From the NCBI GenBank assembly GCA_964017195.1, contig OZ024896.1, positions 2,614,487 to 2,678,486 of the forward strand: 64,000 bases of DNA, written 5' to 3'. This document shows, piece after piece, positions 11,201-24,300 of the stretch. The stretch is from Siderastrea radians (taxonomy: Eukaryota; Cnidaria; Anthozoa; Scleractinia; Rhizangiidae). The position numbers and the translations under genes are program-made. Each line of letters starts with the position of its first letter. Position 1 is the first letter of the stretch. A model generated the notes under the pieces. It ran no database searches. It had not been told where the DNA came from and saw nothing but the letters and a program-made list of their open reading frames with translations.

Positions 11201-14200
11201 TGCAATCCATTTCCATCCGTGCCATCCGTAGCAACAGACGACAGAAAATAGTTTCAGTGAAGTGATATAGTCTTTGGTAACAAAACTAGATCATTATTAT
11301 TATGGGCGTTCATTGATGTGAGGACATATTTTTTATTTTTAAAGTGAACTAAAATAGCGTGACTATGCCCCTTTAAGACCAGTTCCTGCAGCCTTGTGCT
11401 TTATCATACAGTGATTTCCCATCAGGTCGGATCTTGTGATCTCCGGTTTCAACATGTTCAGTACCGTTGCCGCAGTGAGGAAGATCGGAAGTACGTTTTC
11501 ACACATCCATCCACTGGGCACGAGAACAATGAGACGACCTCAGTGGGTTTCCTCTTCTGAAGTTGTACCTATTATGGTGGTCACTGTCCTCTCCATTTGA
11601 TTATTCATTCTCGTCTTCAGGATCGGCTTCTTCGCGATTTTTCTCTTGTTTTGAGAAATGCACAAAATCCCCACTTGCCGGAGAGCTTCCTCGATGATGG
11701 CGGAGTTCTCTGCGATCTTCTTACCTTATTGTTGCTTGATCAAAGCACAATTTTAAATCACAAGCGAGAGTAAGCATGCTTCCCTAGTAGTCCGCTAACC
11801 ATATTGCTTGTATACGTACAATAGCCAACTTGAATAGATAACTCCAATTAAAAAGGAGGTTAGGAAAAAGGAGGTTAGGTAGTGCACATGTAGAATCCCT
11901 TGTTATAAGTTTTATTTTCAAAGTGGCAGAAGAACTTTGTGTTGCATACAAGCAGTGTTGTTAAAAACATAACTATCTTTACATTTTGGGGGAAGTCGGA
12001 GATATATATACAAATTTACATTCCTTGACACAGTCCCTATGGGTTCCTTGTCCTTGGAGGATAGGGGTACTCAATAAAGTTTTATACTGGGAGGCTCCGC
12101 ACGGTGGTTCAAACACTTACCTTTATGTACTCATTTTTTACCAAAATAGCACCCCTTTCATATACCGAAACCTCAAGGATAAGCCAAAACTGTATAATTT
12201 CCTACAATTGACACGTTTTTCTCGGACTTTCAGTCGTTCTGATCAGTTGCTCAAAGGTTGCAAGCTTTTATGTGTCATGTGTGCCAAAATTTGGCACCCT
12301 TTTAGCCACTATTCCTTACACTTTGCAGCAGATTTTGTGAACCTTCCATAAACTAAAATGACAATTTTCCCTACCCTTTAGTATACTGCGAGCTTAAAAA
12401 GGCACCACTTTCCGGCCGGGAGTCCCCGTGTAGCCCACTATAGGGAGTACCCCCCCCCCTCCGTCTCTAGTTCAAAGTTAAAGAGCCGAAGATAAAGTTC
12501 CGGCCAGCGGTATACCAAACAATCAAAAACATTCAATCTTTCAATTCTCGTGTACGAATAAGAAGAATGTTATGAAACAATGTGATAGTTAAATACTTTG
12601 AACTTGCTTAAAAATTTAAAGGAACAAGCCAGTTGACTTAAAACAGCATTTCTGAGCAGTCTGACAAAAATGGATACCGGAAAGACCCGAAGTACTCATG
12701 TCACGAAATCCAACATGGCGGCCAGAGCAGGATTGGTGGAGTATCGAGTGATGTTTGCTTCTCTGGGAGCTGTTTACAGTGTTTTGGTTGATCTGTTGGC
12801 GGTTGCAGCAAACTGGATAGAAGATCCTTGTAAAAAAAAAAACCATTTGCGGCTGCTGCAAGGATGAGATCTGGCGATAATAATCGTCGTGACCGAAATG
12901 GAACCTTAAAGGATCTCTGAATTCGACGCGACTTGGTAATTTGGAAAAATTGGACTGCCGGAATGCCGGAATGCCGGAACGCCGGAATCCCGGAATCTTC
13001 GGAATAACTACAGAAATTAAAAATAAAATAAAAAATCCATATTGGATTAAAAATAAATGAAGAAAAATGAAATAAATAATAACAATTAATTAACGGCCCT
13101 TTGGGGGGAGGGGGGAGGGGGACCCTTGTTCATGTTCTGGCCCCAGGCGAGAAACTAAAAAATAGCAGCGACGTCATTGAATAAACGCCCTTCTTATTTA
13201 ATATCGCGTGGCGGGAATCCTCGGAATCCAATATAAATATAGAACAAATGCCCCCTCTCCTTTTATTATTTTGCTTTAAAAATAATTTATGTTCCGTGGG
13301 CTCAAAGCTGGTCAAAAAGATTGGCAAGTTGTTTTTTTATTTCACAGCTGTCAGCGGCAACGGATTTGTAAAATACACAAAAACAGTAAACGTGGACAAA
13401 AATTTCTCTTTTTAACAATAACAACGGTGCCCCAAGTGGTCTCGAAGCTTTCAGAAACCACTATTTTGATTGACCTTTGAAAGCACATATACTGTTGTTT
13501 TTAGGGATAGCGACATTGTTTGGTCATTCATCTATTGTTTCGTTAGGAAATAAAACAACTCTTTCTAAGAGGTTGTATTGTCACGCTGTATATTTTACTG
13601 TGTGTTTTAAATTTGGTTTGGTTTGATGATGCTCAAAAACTAGTAAAATATTAATCATACAAAGTTTATAAACTGGAAGGACCACAGCGACAAGGCGTTG
13701 AGGGTTACCGGATCTTAAGTAGACCTGGATCAGTAAAACATTTGAAGTAGTAAAATATACGGAACGACTGATCCTTACGGCAGTTAAAGAAACGAAGACA
13801 CAGAAGACGAAATACTTAAAGCAAAAAAATGTATGAAACAAAAAATTGCCCGATATTTCGGTTTGCAAAACAAACCTTCTTCAGGGGCTACAAAAGTAGA
13901 AACACTACTTTTGTAGCCCCTGAAGAAGGCTTGTTTTGCAAACCGAAATATCGGGCAATTTTTTGTTTCATACATTTTTTTGCCTTAAGTATTTCGTCTT
14001 CTGTGTCTTCGTTTCTTTAACTGCCGTAAGGATCAGTCGCTCCGTATATTTTTTTAGTAAAATATTGCTTGCCCAAACCTTTCCCAAAGCTCCCGCCACA
14101 GTTCATCTGTAAGAATAAGTCCGCCTTCCAACCTTCCCGCAACGCCTGTAAGGTGCAATTCTGTTTTAAAACCAGGATTTCCGTATTTAATGCAGGTCAT

Positions 14201-17200
14201 GGTTGCATGGTAATAATGATTCTGCGCACGTCCTAAGCGCCAACACTTGGAACCGTCATGAAATACAAACGGGTACCACTCCCGTTCTTTTCGGCCAATA
14301 ACCCCTTCGGAGTCAAGAGTGTTTCTCGGCAGGTCTTTTTGAACATAGTTCGTGCATCCATTGCAACGTGTGATGTTTCCTTTTCGCTTTCTTAGAAAGT
14401 AAGGGGACGGCGTGTTAAGAATTGTTGGCTTCGGTGGTAATGCCTGACCCGGAGGAACAGCAACGTGCGGATTCGCAACGGGGACTGGTGGCATCGGATG
14501 ACCTGGGGGAACAGGCACTGGCAGCGATGGATGACCCGCGGGATCAGGGACTGGCAGCAATGGATGATGCGGAGGAACAGGTGGCAGTGGATGACCCGGG
14601 GAATCAGGGACTGGTGATAACGGCTCATTCATGGGAATAGGAAGTTTTGGTAATCCCTGACGCGGGGGAACAGAGGGACTGGTGAATTGACACAAGAAAA
14701 TGTTGATGGGAACGCCTGAGGTGAGCTCAGGGAAGCTGAGTAGAGCAACAATGAAGCTTCGTATTGAAGTACAGCATCTTTAAGTTTTCTTTGACGTTTT
14801 GCAGCTCCTTGCTTTCGACCGGAAGCTTTGACGTTTGTGTCAAGAGTGGCGTCTGATGTCAAGTTGGTTGGTACTTTCTGTTTAAGGTACCATGCCACGA
14901 ATTCGCTCAAAATTCCCAGGCTTATTGCATGTGCACAAATCTTTTTCGGTTTATAATTTCTGCAATTGCAGGTGACCTTCGCATTATTATAAACCTTTAC
15001 AAAGTTAGGCGAGTCGCCAGATTGGGATAAAACAGAAAACGCCTTTTTTATCAGTTGATGGAGCTGGTAGAATAGCGTCTCGCAAAGACAGAAGTCGTTC
15101 GGCTTTTTTCCACAATTGCTCCTTAAACGTATATAAAACGTGACTGATGGTGTTCTTGCTGATGTCCTGACTGGCTATGGAGATTGCAATTTGTATAAAA
15201 AAGTATAAATAAAGCACTTACCACTTCCAGACACAACTTCGGCGCAACTCCTCTTAGGTCGGGAGTGATCCATTGCAGCGAAGTTAACGTGCAATATAGC
15301 TCTAAGTAGGTACTCCCGTTCAAATCGGCGTGGAACGAGTCGAGCAAGCAAGTTGAGTAAGAGATTGCAAGATAACCTCGCCATTCTTGTTCTTGTTCCC
15401 AGTCCACTCTCTTTCGTTATTATCAACTACGAAACAAGCTTACTGACACACACACTTACTCACCGATATCGTCCACCCCACGGGATATCAATTATATTTT
15501 TGAATTAATATTTGTTAATCATTTGTAATACAGGGCGTTAAAATGAGAGGAGGGTTTTCTTTCAATAAGGTCGCTGTTTCCTTATTTTAATTTTATGTTC
15601 TCGAATAAATGCCAGGGGCTTTTAAATGGTTTAAATAAACGTCCTTCCTCCCCCCACGGGCCATCAGCCTCGTCCTGGGAACGAGGTTGACGGGTCGTTA
15701 ATTATTTTTAAGACATTAATTTAATTTTAATTAATTTATTTTTTAATTCGTAATTTTTGTAGTTATTCCGAGGATTCCGGGATTCTTTGTTTTCCAAATT
15801 ACCACGCGACTTGGGGTTGGCTCTAAGGCCGCTCTTGAACTGATTACTTTAAAGTATTTTTTAGTTTGGTCGACTGTGTACTTTATTTTTATAGTTTTCT
15901 CAACCGGTTAACTGAATACTGTTTTTGCGTAAATTAACAGTCCCCAACGAGAGTGTGATGTTGAAAAAGTAATATTTCTCAATTCGCGTGATATTATCCT
16001 ACAAGAGGGAAATAAAAGCAATCTATAGATGATAAAGAAACAGCATGATGGTATATAACCGCTGTAGCATTCCCTAAGTTCTAACAAGTGGCCACTTAAA
16101 ATAGAAGAAAATTGTCATTTTGCCTAAGGTGCCTGTTTTAATTCACGTGCCCTGCAAAAACCACTTAAGTGCCCGCGGACTTTTAAGCATCAAACGATTA
16201 AGAAAGAATCAAATCTTTATTTACAACTTCGAGGTTAATCAAAATGTGAATACCAGTTGGATTTTGTTTTAGTCAAAGATGTCTCATTTTCAGTTTTTCA
16301 AAAGTAGAGTTTCCCCCCTTACAAGGAAAGGAGGGCCAGTGGTCCCCCCGGGAACAAAGAAAAAATCTAGGAAGGAAATGATAGGAAGGATGATAGGTTG
16401 CTAAGATGTCAATAGAATTTCAACCAATCTCTCGTGCTTTGATAAAATTAGCTAACAAAAAGTCAATTTTCAGGGATTAAAACATCCAGAAAAATGCATT
16501 TTTGGGCATGAACTTCCCCCCGTGATACCAAGTTCGGTTTATCACGAGAAATGAAAAAAATACCATCATGATTACTTCCACCCGAAGGACTAACTTCACA
16601 CAAAAAATGAAGGGAAGTTTGTTTTGACCATTTCCAATTTTGCTCAAACCTTAGCGACATTTGCTCTTAAGCTTACATCTTTTATGAACTTTTGAGTTGA
16701 ATGTGTGCAACACAATATGTCATTAAAAAAGAATTTAAATCTCAGTATGTATATAATAAACATAATACACCATGGAAAGTGTATGCTTACAGTATTTACG
16801 CACTCGTTGGTTTGTATCCACAATCTCACTCGTTCGCTGCGCTCACTCGTTCGATTTCCAATATCTGACCAACTCGTGCGTAAATACCGTACGCACACAC
16901 TTTCCATGAAGTATTCTATGTGTAATGACATATTCGTTTTCCAAAGACTCCAATTTTCGCCACTCCCACGAAAACGATAAGACGTGACCGAAAAAGCCGT
17001 TTACGTGTGGACGGGAGGCACAAAACGCAAGGAAAAGAAGAGGTACGTAACGTATACGCGTGGACGGGAAATTTCGTTTTCGTTTTCGTTTTCTTTCAGT
17101 CTTCATTTGCTTCATATCGTCAGATTAAGGCTTCAGTTCACTATTAGAGCAGCCAGCCTGCATTAGAAAAACTCAAACTATACGTAACCAAACTAGAGAA

Positions 17201-18308
17201 ATCTCTCTATTTACCCTCTTAAACACAAGAGCTCTAAAGGATTAGAGTTAAACTTGATGTAGCCTACATCACATTTTAAGTATGTGGATAGTAAAGTATA
17301 CCTTGTCTGCACCGTTCTCTTGGTAAGTGACCCAGTCTGTGTTGTTAAGTGATACAAGCAACTTGTATTTCAAGGTCCATTCATCAGCATTTGGATTTCC
17401 TTGAGTAGCTACAGCGCAGATAAAGAATTCGTGTTGCAGGTCGACTTGTAGGTAGTCATTAGAGTTACCGATGCTACTTGGTGACCAGGCACCAGCCCCA
17501 TTCAGTCGAGCTTTTGATGCTTCATGATTAGACCTTGAAGATGAGGCTGAGAATCTGCTGTCTGGAAAGGCGTAGCTGCTGGCCAGACCGAGTGCCTGGA
17601 TTTGACACGCTAAAAAATGTAATAAAAAAATATGTAATTGATTGGCAAAGTGAAAAACCTACTTAATTAAAGGCAGAAAAACGCCTTCATGGAACTGGTA
17701 AAGTGCTGTTCAAACTGTATTACGTTGTCTTTCTACCAAGCAACCAAAAGAAGAAAAACAGAAGAAAAGCGAAATAACTGTATCGTGGATTCTAATTCTA
17801 ACTTATCCAAAGCACCGAATGAAGCGCCAGCGGAATTATCAAAAAAGGTAAAAAAAAAAACTTTCAAGATTTGTTTTCTGAGAATTGCACGACATGTAGT
17901 GTTAACGATCTTCATCAAAAGAAGATAAAGTCTTCATGTACTATGTGAACTTAATTGAAGAAAATAGGTGAAAACACTTTTAAAAAAAGCTTGCGGGGTA
18001 ATTGTAATGTAGAACGCTAACATTAGCACGCTCTCGAGTAGTAGATATTCGACAGAATACATCTATGATCAATAAATCAGAGCGCGTGCTTTACTGCGCA
18101 GCCTAGTTGATTGTCGCTCAAAAGAAAATGCGGACGAGCAGCCTTCTCGTTTTAAGACATGTTTTAATACGCAACTATAAGATTGCTATTGGAAAACGTT
18201 AACATTGATAATACTAATATATCCCTCAGTTAGTAGGGTAGCTGCGATTGGTTAATTTCGTGGGGCCGTATTTTACTGAACGGACAGCAAAATACCATGA
18301 AGGTCCAA

Positions 18309-18346
<38 letters not shown>

Positions 18347-21300
18347 TTTAATATTTAATATTTATATTGCGCATTTTCTATAAGAATAGTCAAATGCGCA
18401 TTACAGACATTACATTAAATACAAAAAATGAAAGCCTATTTACAATGACTATAGAATCAAAAACGAAAACTGCGCTAAAACTAATTACAATTGGCAATAA
18501 TAAAAGTAATTTGCAGAAAAACTATATAAAACCTAAATATAAACTAATTATACTAACAAAATGCCTTGCTGAATAAAAATGTCTTAAGTTTCTGTTTGAA
18601 ATCATTCGTGGTGCACGCAGATCTAATGCGTACGGGAAGACTGTTCCAAAGCCGTCGATAAGTCCGCCGTGAAAAATTCCCGGTGAGTGTTTGTTTTCTT
18701 GCGGCCACGTTATGGTTTGCGATTTCCTCGACTTCGTTTATTTATTGGGATTTTTTTCTGAAGCTCTCCTCAAAAATGTTCCCGTTGAACGGGCCACGTA
18801 ATTACGGCGATTGATGAGGAAAACAACCTCTTGTAAGAAGACACGAGAGTCGCCCGGCTGTTCCTCTTCGCTGATTGGCCAGAAAAATATTTTTCTGGCC
18901 AATCAGAAGGAGAGAATTCAAACGCTTCTGGAACTGGATCGGTTAGAGTAAGTGCCCAAGGGCTCTCCCGCTCTTGTTGTAAACTTTCGCCCATGAAAAC
19001 CCCGTCGTCCCGACTAGCTGCCTCTGGGTCTCCGAGGATGAGGGGTGCTCAGAAGAATTCCCTTGTTATTTCGCCGGCGGTAGGTTTGTACCTTGAAAAC
19101 TGAGTACTTAACTGACTCATTTCTTACCAGGTAATTTTGAAGAGGACAATTGTTTTCAAACTGGCTTGTTTTCTAGCTTTCATTAAAAAGCTGTTTTCAG
19201 TACAGACCTATTTTTTCATCTGAAGTAAATGACTGGCGTATTGCTTAAACTACCTTAATTAATCATTAACGTAACAAAAATATATGTATTTTCCAAATTT
19301 TTGACTGTAATCATAGAGTTGCATCACTTGGACGATTAGTCGAGCGGAAAAAGTGAGGATCCTTAACTTATATTAAGGACCAAGAAAAAAGGGCGCTAAT
19401 TAACAGTTATTCCGCGAAGCGATAAATGCACCAAGTTGGTTATAATCTCCTCCTATCCAATAAGCGAAGGTGGTTAATTGTGTCTCACATTGTCAACTTT
19501 GGTAACCGTTGCTGAATTCTTTGGCATGTTTTTGGGTGAAACGTTTGCTTCACAGCGAAAAGTTTTGAATTTGACATTCAATTTCGTTATTAAGTAAAAC
19601 ACAAGATTATTCAAAATGTGGATAACCGGTGTGCGGTCAACCAATCAGAAAGCTGGAAATTCATTAACCGAGACTGAGAGGTATTTAGGTCGTGCAGTAT
19701 CTACAAACATAAATATTGCCTTTAAAACGCGGCTTTTGTTCCCTATCTGACTGTAAATAACCACCGACGCCTACAAAAATCTTTCATTATTGAGTTTTAT
19801 AAGGTTATAACTGATCCTTTGAATTCCAACCGTTTTAGTCGTTTTTACACCTTTCTTCTTAGTTATCGATATTTGGAAGAAACAAGATCGGTCTTAATAA
19901 ATCAGTCACTGTCGAGGATAACATACCCCTTCTTGCAGAATATACTTCAACTTCACAAAGCGTGAGCGGATCGTTTAGAGTGCTCCTAATAGTCACATAT
20001 CTTCCGTACAAACTGGGGCGACAGAAGAATGATGCTCCTTGTCCTTGAGAAACACTGTAACCACCAGCACCACACAAGGGATTTGTCACACCTCCATTAC
20101 TGGATGATGAACCTGATGGAAACAAGAAAACGGCTAAGTTACCAATCACGTGTTCCTTTGTAACAATTGTTACCACCTGTTGGGTTGTAAGGACACATAA
20201 CAATGTCACTTTTTATGACATTGTTTTAGGAATTTAGGAAGTTGATTACTTGTGCTTCGCTTAAGTTATTGCATGAGCTATAGGAAACATGGATTTTGAG
20301 TTCTCATCGAGCCCAATGGGTAGGCTATCTTTTCCAGGTTATGGTTCCAAGCTCGTAAGAACATTGCACGACGGACTTCCATATATGGAAGGTCGTCGTG
20401 CAACGGATTAAAAGTTACAATTCAAATTAGGTTCTGTCGGGGGAGTGGAAAGAGCCTTTTGCTCTTACCAGCTGAAGGCGAATTTGAAAAACAATAGCGA
20501 TTGTCTTTTTGGCCCTACGATTGGCCAAAGGCACAAATCTCCTAGCAACGGCCCAAGCGCTTCCTACCCAGTGGCTTTTAGGGCGGCTTTAGGAGGTTTT
20601 CTAGTTGGCTGCGTAGAACTGGGAATGAAAAGAACTGGGAATGAGTGGTTTTTCAAAATGGCGGGCGGTAAAAGTAAGCATATCGAATTCACCGTAGAAT
20701 CGGGGAGAAACAGGGATATTTGCAGAAGATAAAGTAGAAATCAAAGACAAGGGACAATAGAAATGACGGTAAGGTGATACTTTTATTGAATAGTCGACAT
20801 ATTTCATCGCTGTTTGCTTGAAACAACGTTCGATGAGAACTCAAAATGCAAAATGCAAAAACAATTGCAAAACAAGTTCCTACGGTTGCAAAACAATTTA
20901 ATTTTCTTATTTCCCCAAACTGCGTAGCCCACCACAGGATAGTCAAGAAAAATGAAAACCAAACTTTGACCTACCCACTCTGATCTCAAATGAACTCAAT
21001 CTGGTACCACAACAGTCTCCTCTGTTGACTACATACACTTCACTCACAAGCTCCACTTGCCCCAGGTCCACTCTCCACCAAGGGAAATTCTCATTTTGTG
21101 TGTGTGTACACGATCTATCACTGTAGTTTATGTTGATTATTCCGTCCACTGCTCTATTACCAGCGGCATTGCCGTAAATGTCGGAGTAGGTGCTTGACTG
21201 GCTTGTTGTCTTGTTATACGCCAGATTTTCTTGAAAGAAACAGTAATAACACAATGACATGATCGTTAGTCTGCCAATACAACTGCTCTATTTCCAATGG

Positions 21301-24300
21301 GTAGAAACCTTCGATAACAGTTGTACCAAATAACAAAGCAAAACAATGTATTTTTAAATCAACACTAAGAAAATACTAGATGACGGCCAAATGTATGAAC
21401 AAATTTGAGTATGGGCCGGTGAACGGAAATTTTCATTGATATGCAGAAATGCCTCTGAACTTAGGTAAAATCGCATGTTGACATAAATACCCAAATAAAG
21501 TGGAAGAACTTTGTATGCTGTGGTTACTATATTACTATGATGACAAATCATATATGATTACAATTCATCTCATTATAAATATGAAAGGTCATTTTTTTAA
21601 GACTGGTATCATGGACAACATGGACAATTGCCAACATGGACGATCTCGCCACAGAATTTGGAGGTCAGCAGAGGATGCAAAAAGGTTAGCAAAAAAAAGT
21701 TTCAGAAAGTAGAATTTTATATTTTGTGACCCACTTATCAAGAAAAGTTAATAAAAAAATTGTAAGCGAAATCTATATCTGAATAAAAATTTGAATTTGA
21801 AGATATTAGAGAGAGCTGCTCCTTTGAAGACTGATTTTATTTGAGAAAATGTAGACTTCCACACAAAGTCGGCACAAAACCACAGATTGCGAAACCGCAC
21901 TCTCTCGTTACATAATTTGTCACATGACATCACAAGTGCATCATTGAAAGTGAGAAATGGTGTCCCTTCCAATAAGCAACTGCAGGGATGGAGATAAGGG
22001 AACACTGAGACATTGTTGTTATGGTTTTTATTATGAAAAGAGAGGAATCCTAAGAACAATACGTGATTAAAGGGAAAAAAGGGGAGAGACCAGAAAACCT
22101 CTCTGAGAGAAAAAAGGATGACTAGGGAGAAATGTTGACACCAATTACAAAAGCTTTTCGAAACTGTTTTTAAGCGTTTACCCACTTCAAGAACGAAAAA
22201 TAACTCAATTTTCTTGTTGAAGTTCAGATAAGTACGAGTATAAGTAATCACCTCGCGAGTAAACTTCCACCTCGCATAACTGCAGAATTTGTCTGCCGCT
22301 GGTCCTGATACTAAGATATCTTCCGGTATTTAGGGGACCATGGAACCGATAACACACAGCTGATGCTATATACTGAATAAAAGAGTATCGTCCAACACAC
22401 TCAGGATTGTCTCTGAAATTTTGACTGTTACCTGTCGGAAAGAAACGAAATAATTGTTGGACTACAAGAGATCCTACATATTGCATTTAAGGTAAGCAAT
22501 ATTTTTACATGACTGTTTTTTTTTTACCATCAGCCAGCTGATACTACAGCCATAGCCAAGGTATTTGGAGAACACCCGAAAAGCTTGTGAATAACGCGCC
22601 TGTGGCTCGTTATTTATGTTTCCAATATCCGTAGAGTGTTTATTTGGCCGGTAAACCCACAGAAAACGTGGTTTAAACTGCTTTATCGATATCTTTTAGA
22701 TAACGCCGGTTAAAGAGAGAGGAATTTGTATGAATTCAGTGATCGAGTATCTTTTTCTTATCACATTTTCATGAAATTTCAGATTTAGAGTTTTATTAGT
22801 TGGCGATATTAACACTTTTAATACGACGTCACAACCTAGCGAATTGAACGTTACGTAACAAATATAACAAAAATAATACTTGATTTAAAAATACAGCGTG
22901 CTCGTTTTCAAATGTACACGCCGACCCTATTCTTATTATTCTTGTTGTGTCTGGGGCTAAATAACCAAAGATCTATCTTTAAAAAAAAACTTCAACAGCT
23001 TCAAAACATGGCTGCTAAACATGTTAGCACATCGGATGCGGTGGTTTTTTTGGATGAACTAAGCTAGCAAAGGACTGGAACATAGGAGAGCACACGCTCA
23101 GACACTCCAAACGAGGAGCATCGTTTTTAAGAATCCAGATATTTATTTATTCATTTATTCTAAATTTCATTTATTTTCATCACTTACGGCGGCTCAAAGA
23201 AATATTATATTATATAAATGTGATATCGTGGTGATCTTCTTTTCTGTCCAAAAAAAAAAATACAACAACAACTTTCTTTCGTAATCAATTACACGATATG
23301 AACAATCAGAGGGCGCGCTGAATGGAATCCTAAGTCTGTCTTAACAATAAAATAAAAATACTCACCTAATGTTATTGTATAGTTGCTACTTCTTTGCCTG
23401 ATATCGTCGGACTGGAAAAACCTGTTAACAATGTGCACTTCATACACTGGCATATTATCTGAACCCAGGTCCACTCGCCACCAGCTTGGGTTGTCATTAT
23501 CAGTATGTGAACAGTGTCCATTGTTAAACTCGGTATCAAGATTCCCATCCACAGCTTTCGCCGATGTACCGCTGGCGAACCGGTCACTGAAGGTAGAAGA
23601 CTGGCCTGTGTTCCTAAGAGCAGCAATGTTCTCTGTGTAAGTGGAGAAAGCAAAAGCGTTAGCACTTTTAAAAGGAAACTTTCAAGAAATTTTTGACAAC
23701 TTCCAGGGGGAGAACGCGAGGGGTACTAAATAATCTTGAACAGTGTAAACAAAGACGCCCGTTGCCAAACTAAGGCAATTCTTTTACAGAATTTTCCAGT
23801 ACGTAAATTATTCACAAGAATGTTGACCAAACCCGTTGTCTAATTGATTTCATTTTTCTCATTTAACATATAGAATATAATAATTGTATACCTATTTCTT
23901 TTCAGCAAGAATATCGAATAAGCTATGATACCGTGTTTTTAGTTCCTTAGTGGTAAAACAATTGCGTTACTTAATGATCCAGTATTAAAAGTGATGTAAT
24001 AGCCCCTTGCAAATGATCTTGTTGAGCTGAGTTCCAGATTTCACCTTTTTCTTTTTTATAGTCAAATTTAACGCTGTGGGTGAAAAATGTGGTGTTCAAA
24101 AGAAGAATGACCACAGTTACCTGGTTTCTGTCTCACTCCAAACACTTCTGTTCTCATGCAAAACTTATTGTGCTTTGTTTTTCCAACAAAACGCAGATAT
24201 CTAGCTAAAATTCCTTCATAAATAATGTTTTTATTCTCTGTATTCCTGTCATTATTTTCCATGAAGATCTAAAATCAATAAATAACAATCAATAAGTAAT

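Larger units (their letters stand above)
12935..15803. mobile_element. Mutator-like element (MULE) with 9-bp target duplication
   Basis: The insertion is bounded by ACGCGACTT at 12926-12934 and 15804-15812. The element ends are inverted copies starting GGTAATTTGGAAAA, and similarity continues inward through AATCCCGGAATC-TCGGAATAACTAC to roughly 150-170 bp. The left end also carries a short GGAATGCC minisatellite (12959-13000). Because the same sequence exists uninterrupted in the left arm of the host element (10100-10125), the insertion boundaries and duplication can be read directly. The interior carries a transposase remnant on the minus strand and a 300-bp palindrome. Confidence 0.8.
9214..16666. 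mobile_element. Element with ~1.3-kb inverted arms, interrupted by a nested MULE
   Basis: The left arm (9214 to about 10550) reappears inverted on the right as two pieces, about 12490-12934 and 15813-16666, split by the MULE insertion. Both outer ends read GAGCAAATGTCGCTAAGG inward. Flanks are similar (TAACTTAC left, TAAGCTTAC right), possibly a decayed 9-bp target duplication. Long TIRs with 9-bp duplications are typical of Mutator-like elements. The unique middle (about 10550-12490) holds a TTAA MITE and no recognisable transposase, so the element is non-autonomous. The arms contain ORFs around a sequence with AACATGGCGGCC, a YY1-like site; these ORFs are mirror copies and not convincing genes. 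Confidence 0.65.

Noticed and set aside
13784..14020. Two almost identical 63-codon ORFs on opposite strands
   Set aside because: They are the mirror consequence of the 300-bp palindrome, not genes.
21748..22251. A 167-codon ORF on the minus strand
   Set aside because: It lies in the intron after fucolectin exon 5 and its composition (Phe/Ser/Leu-rich, no domain) looks like non-coding AT-rich DNA.
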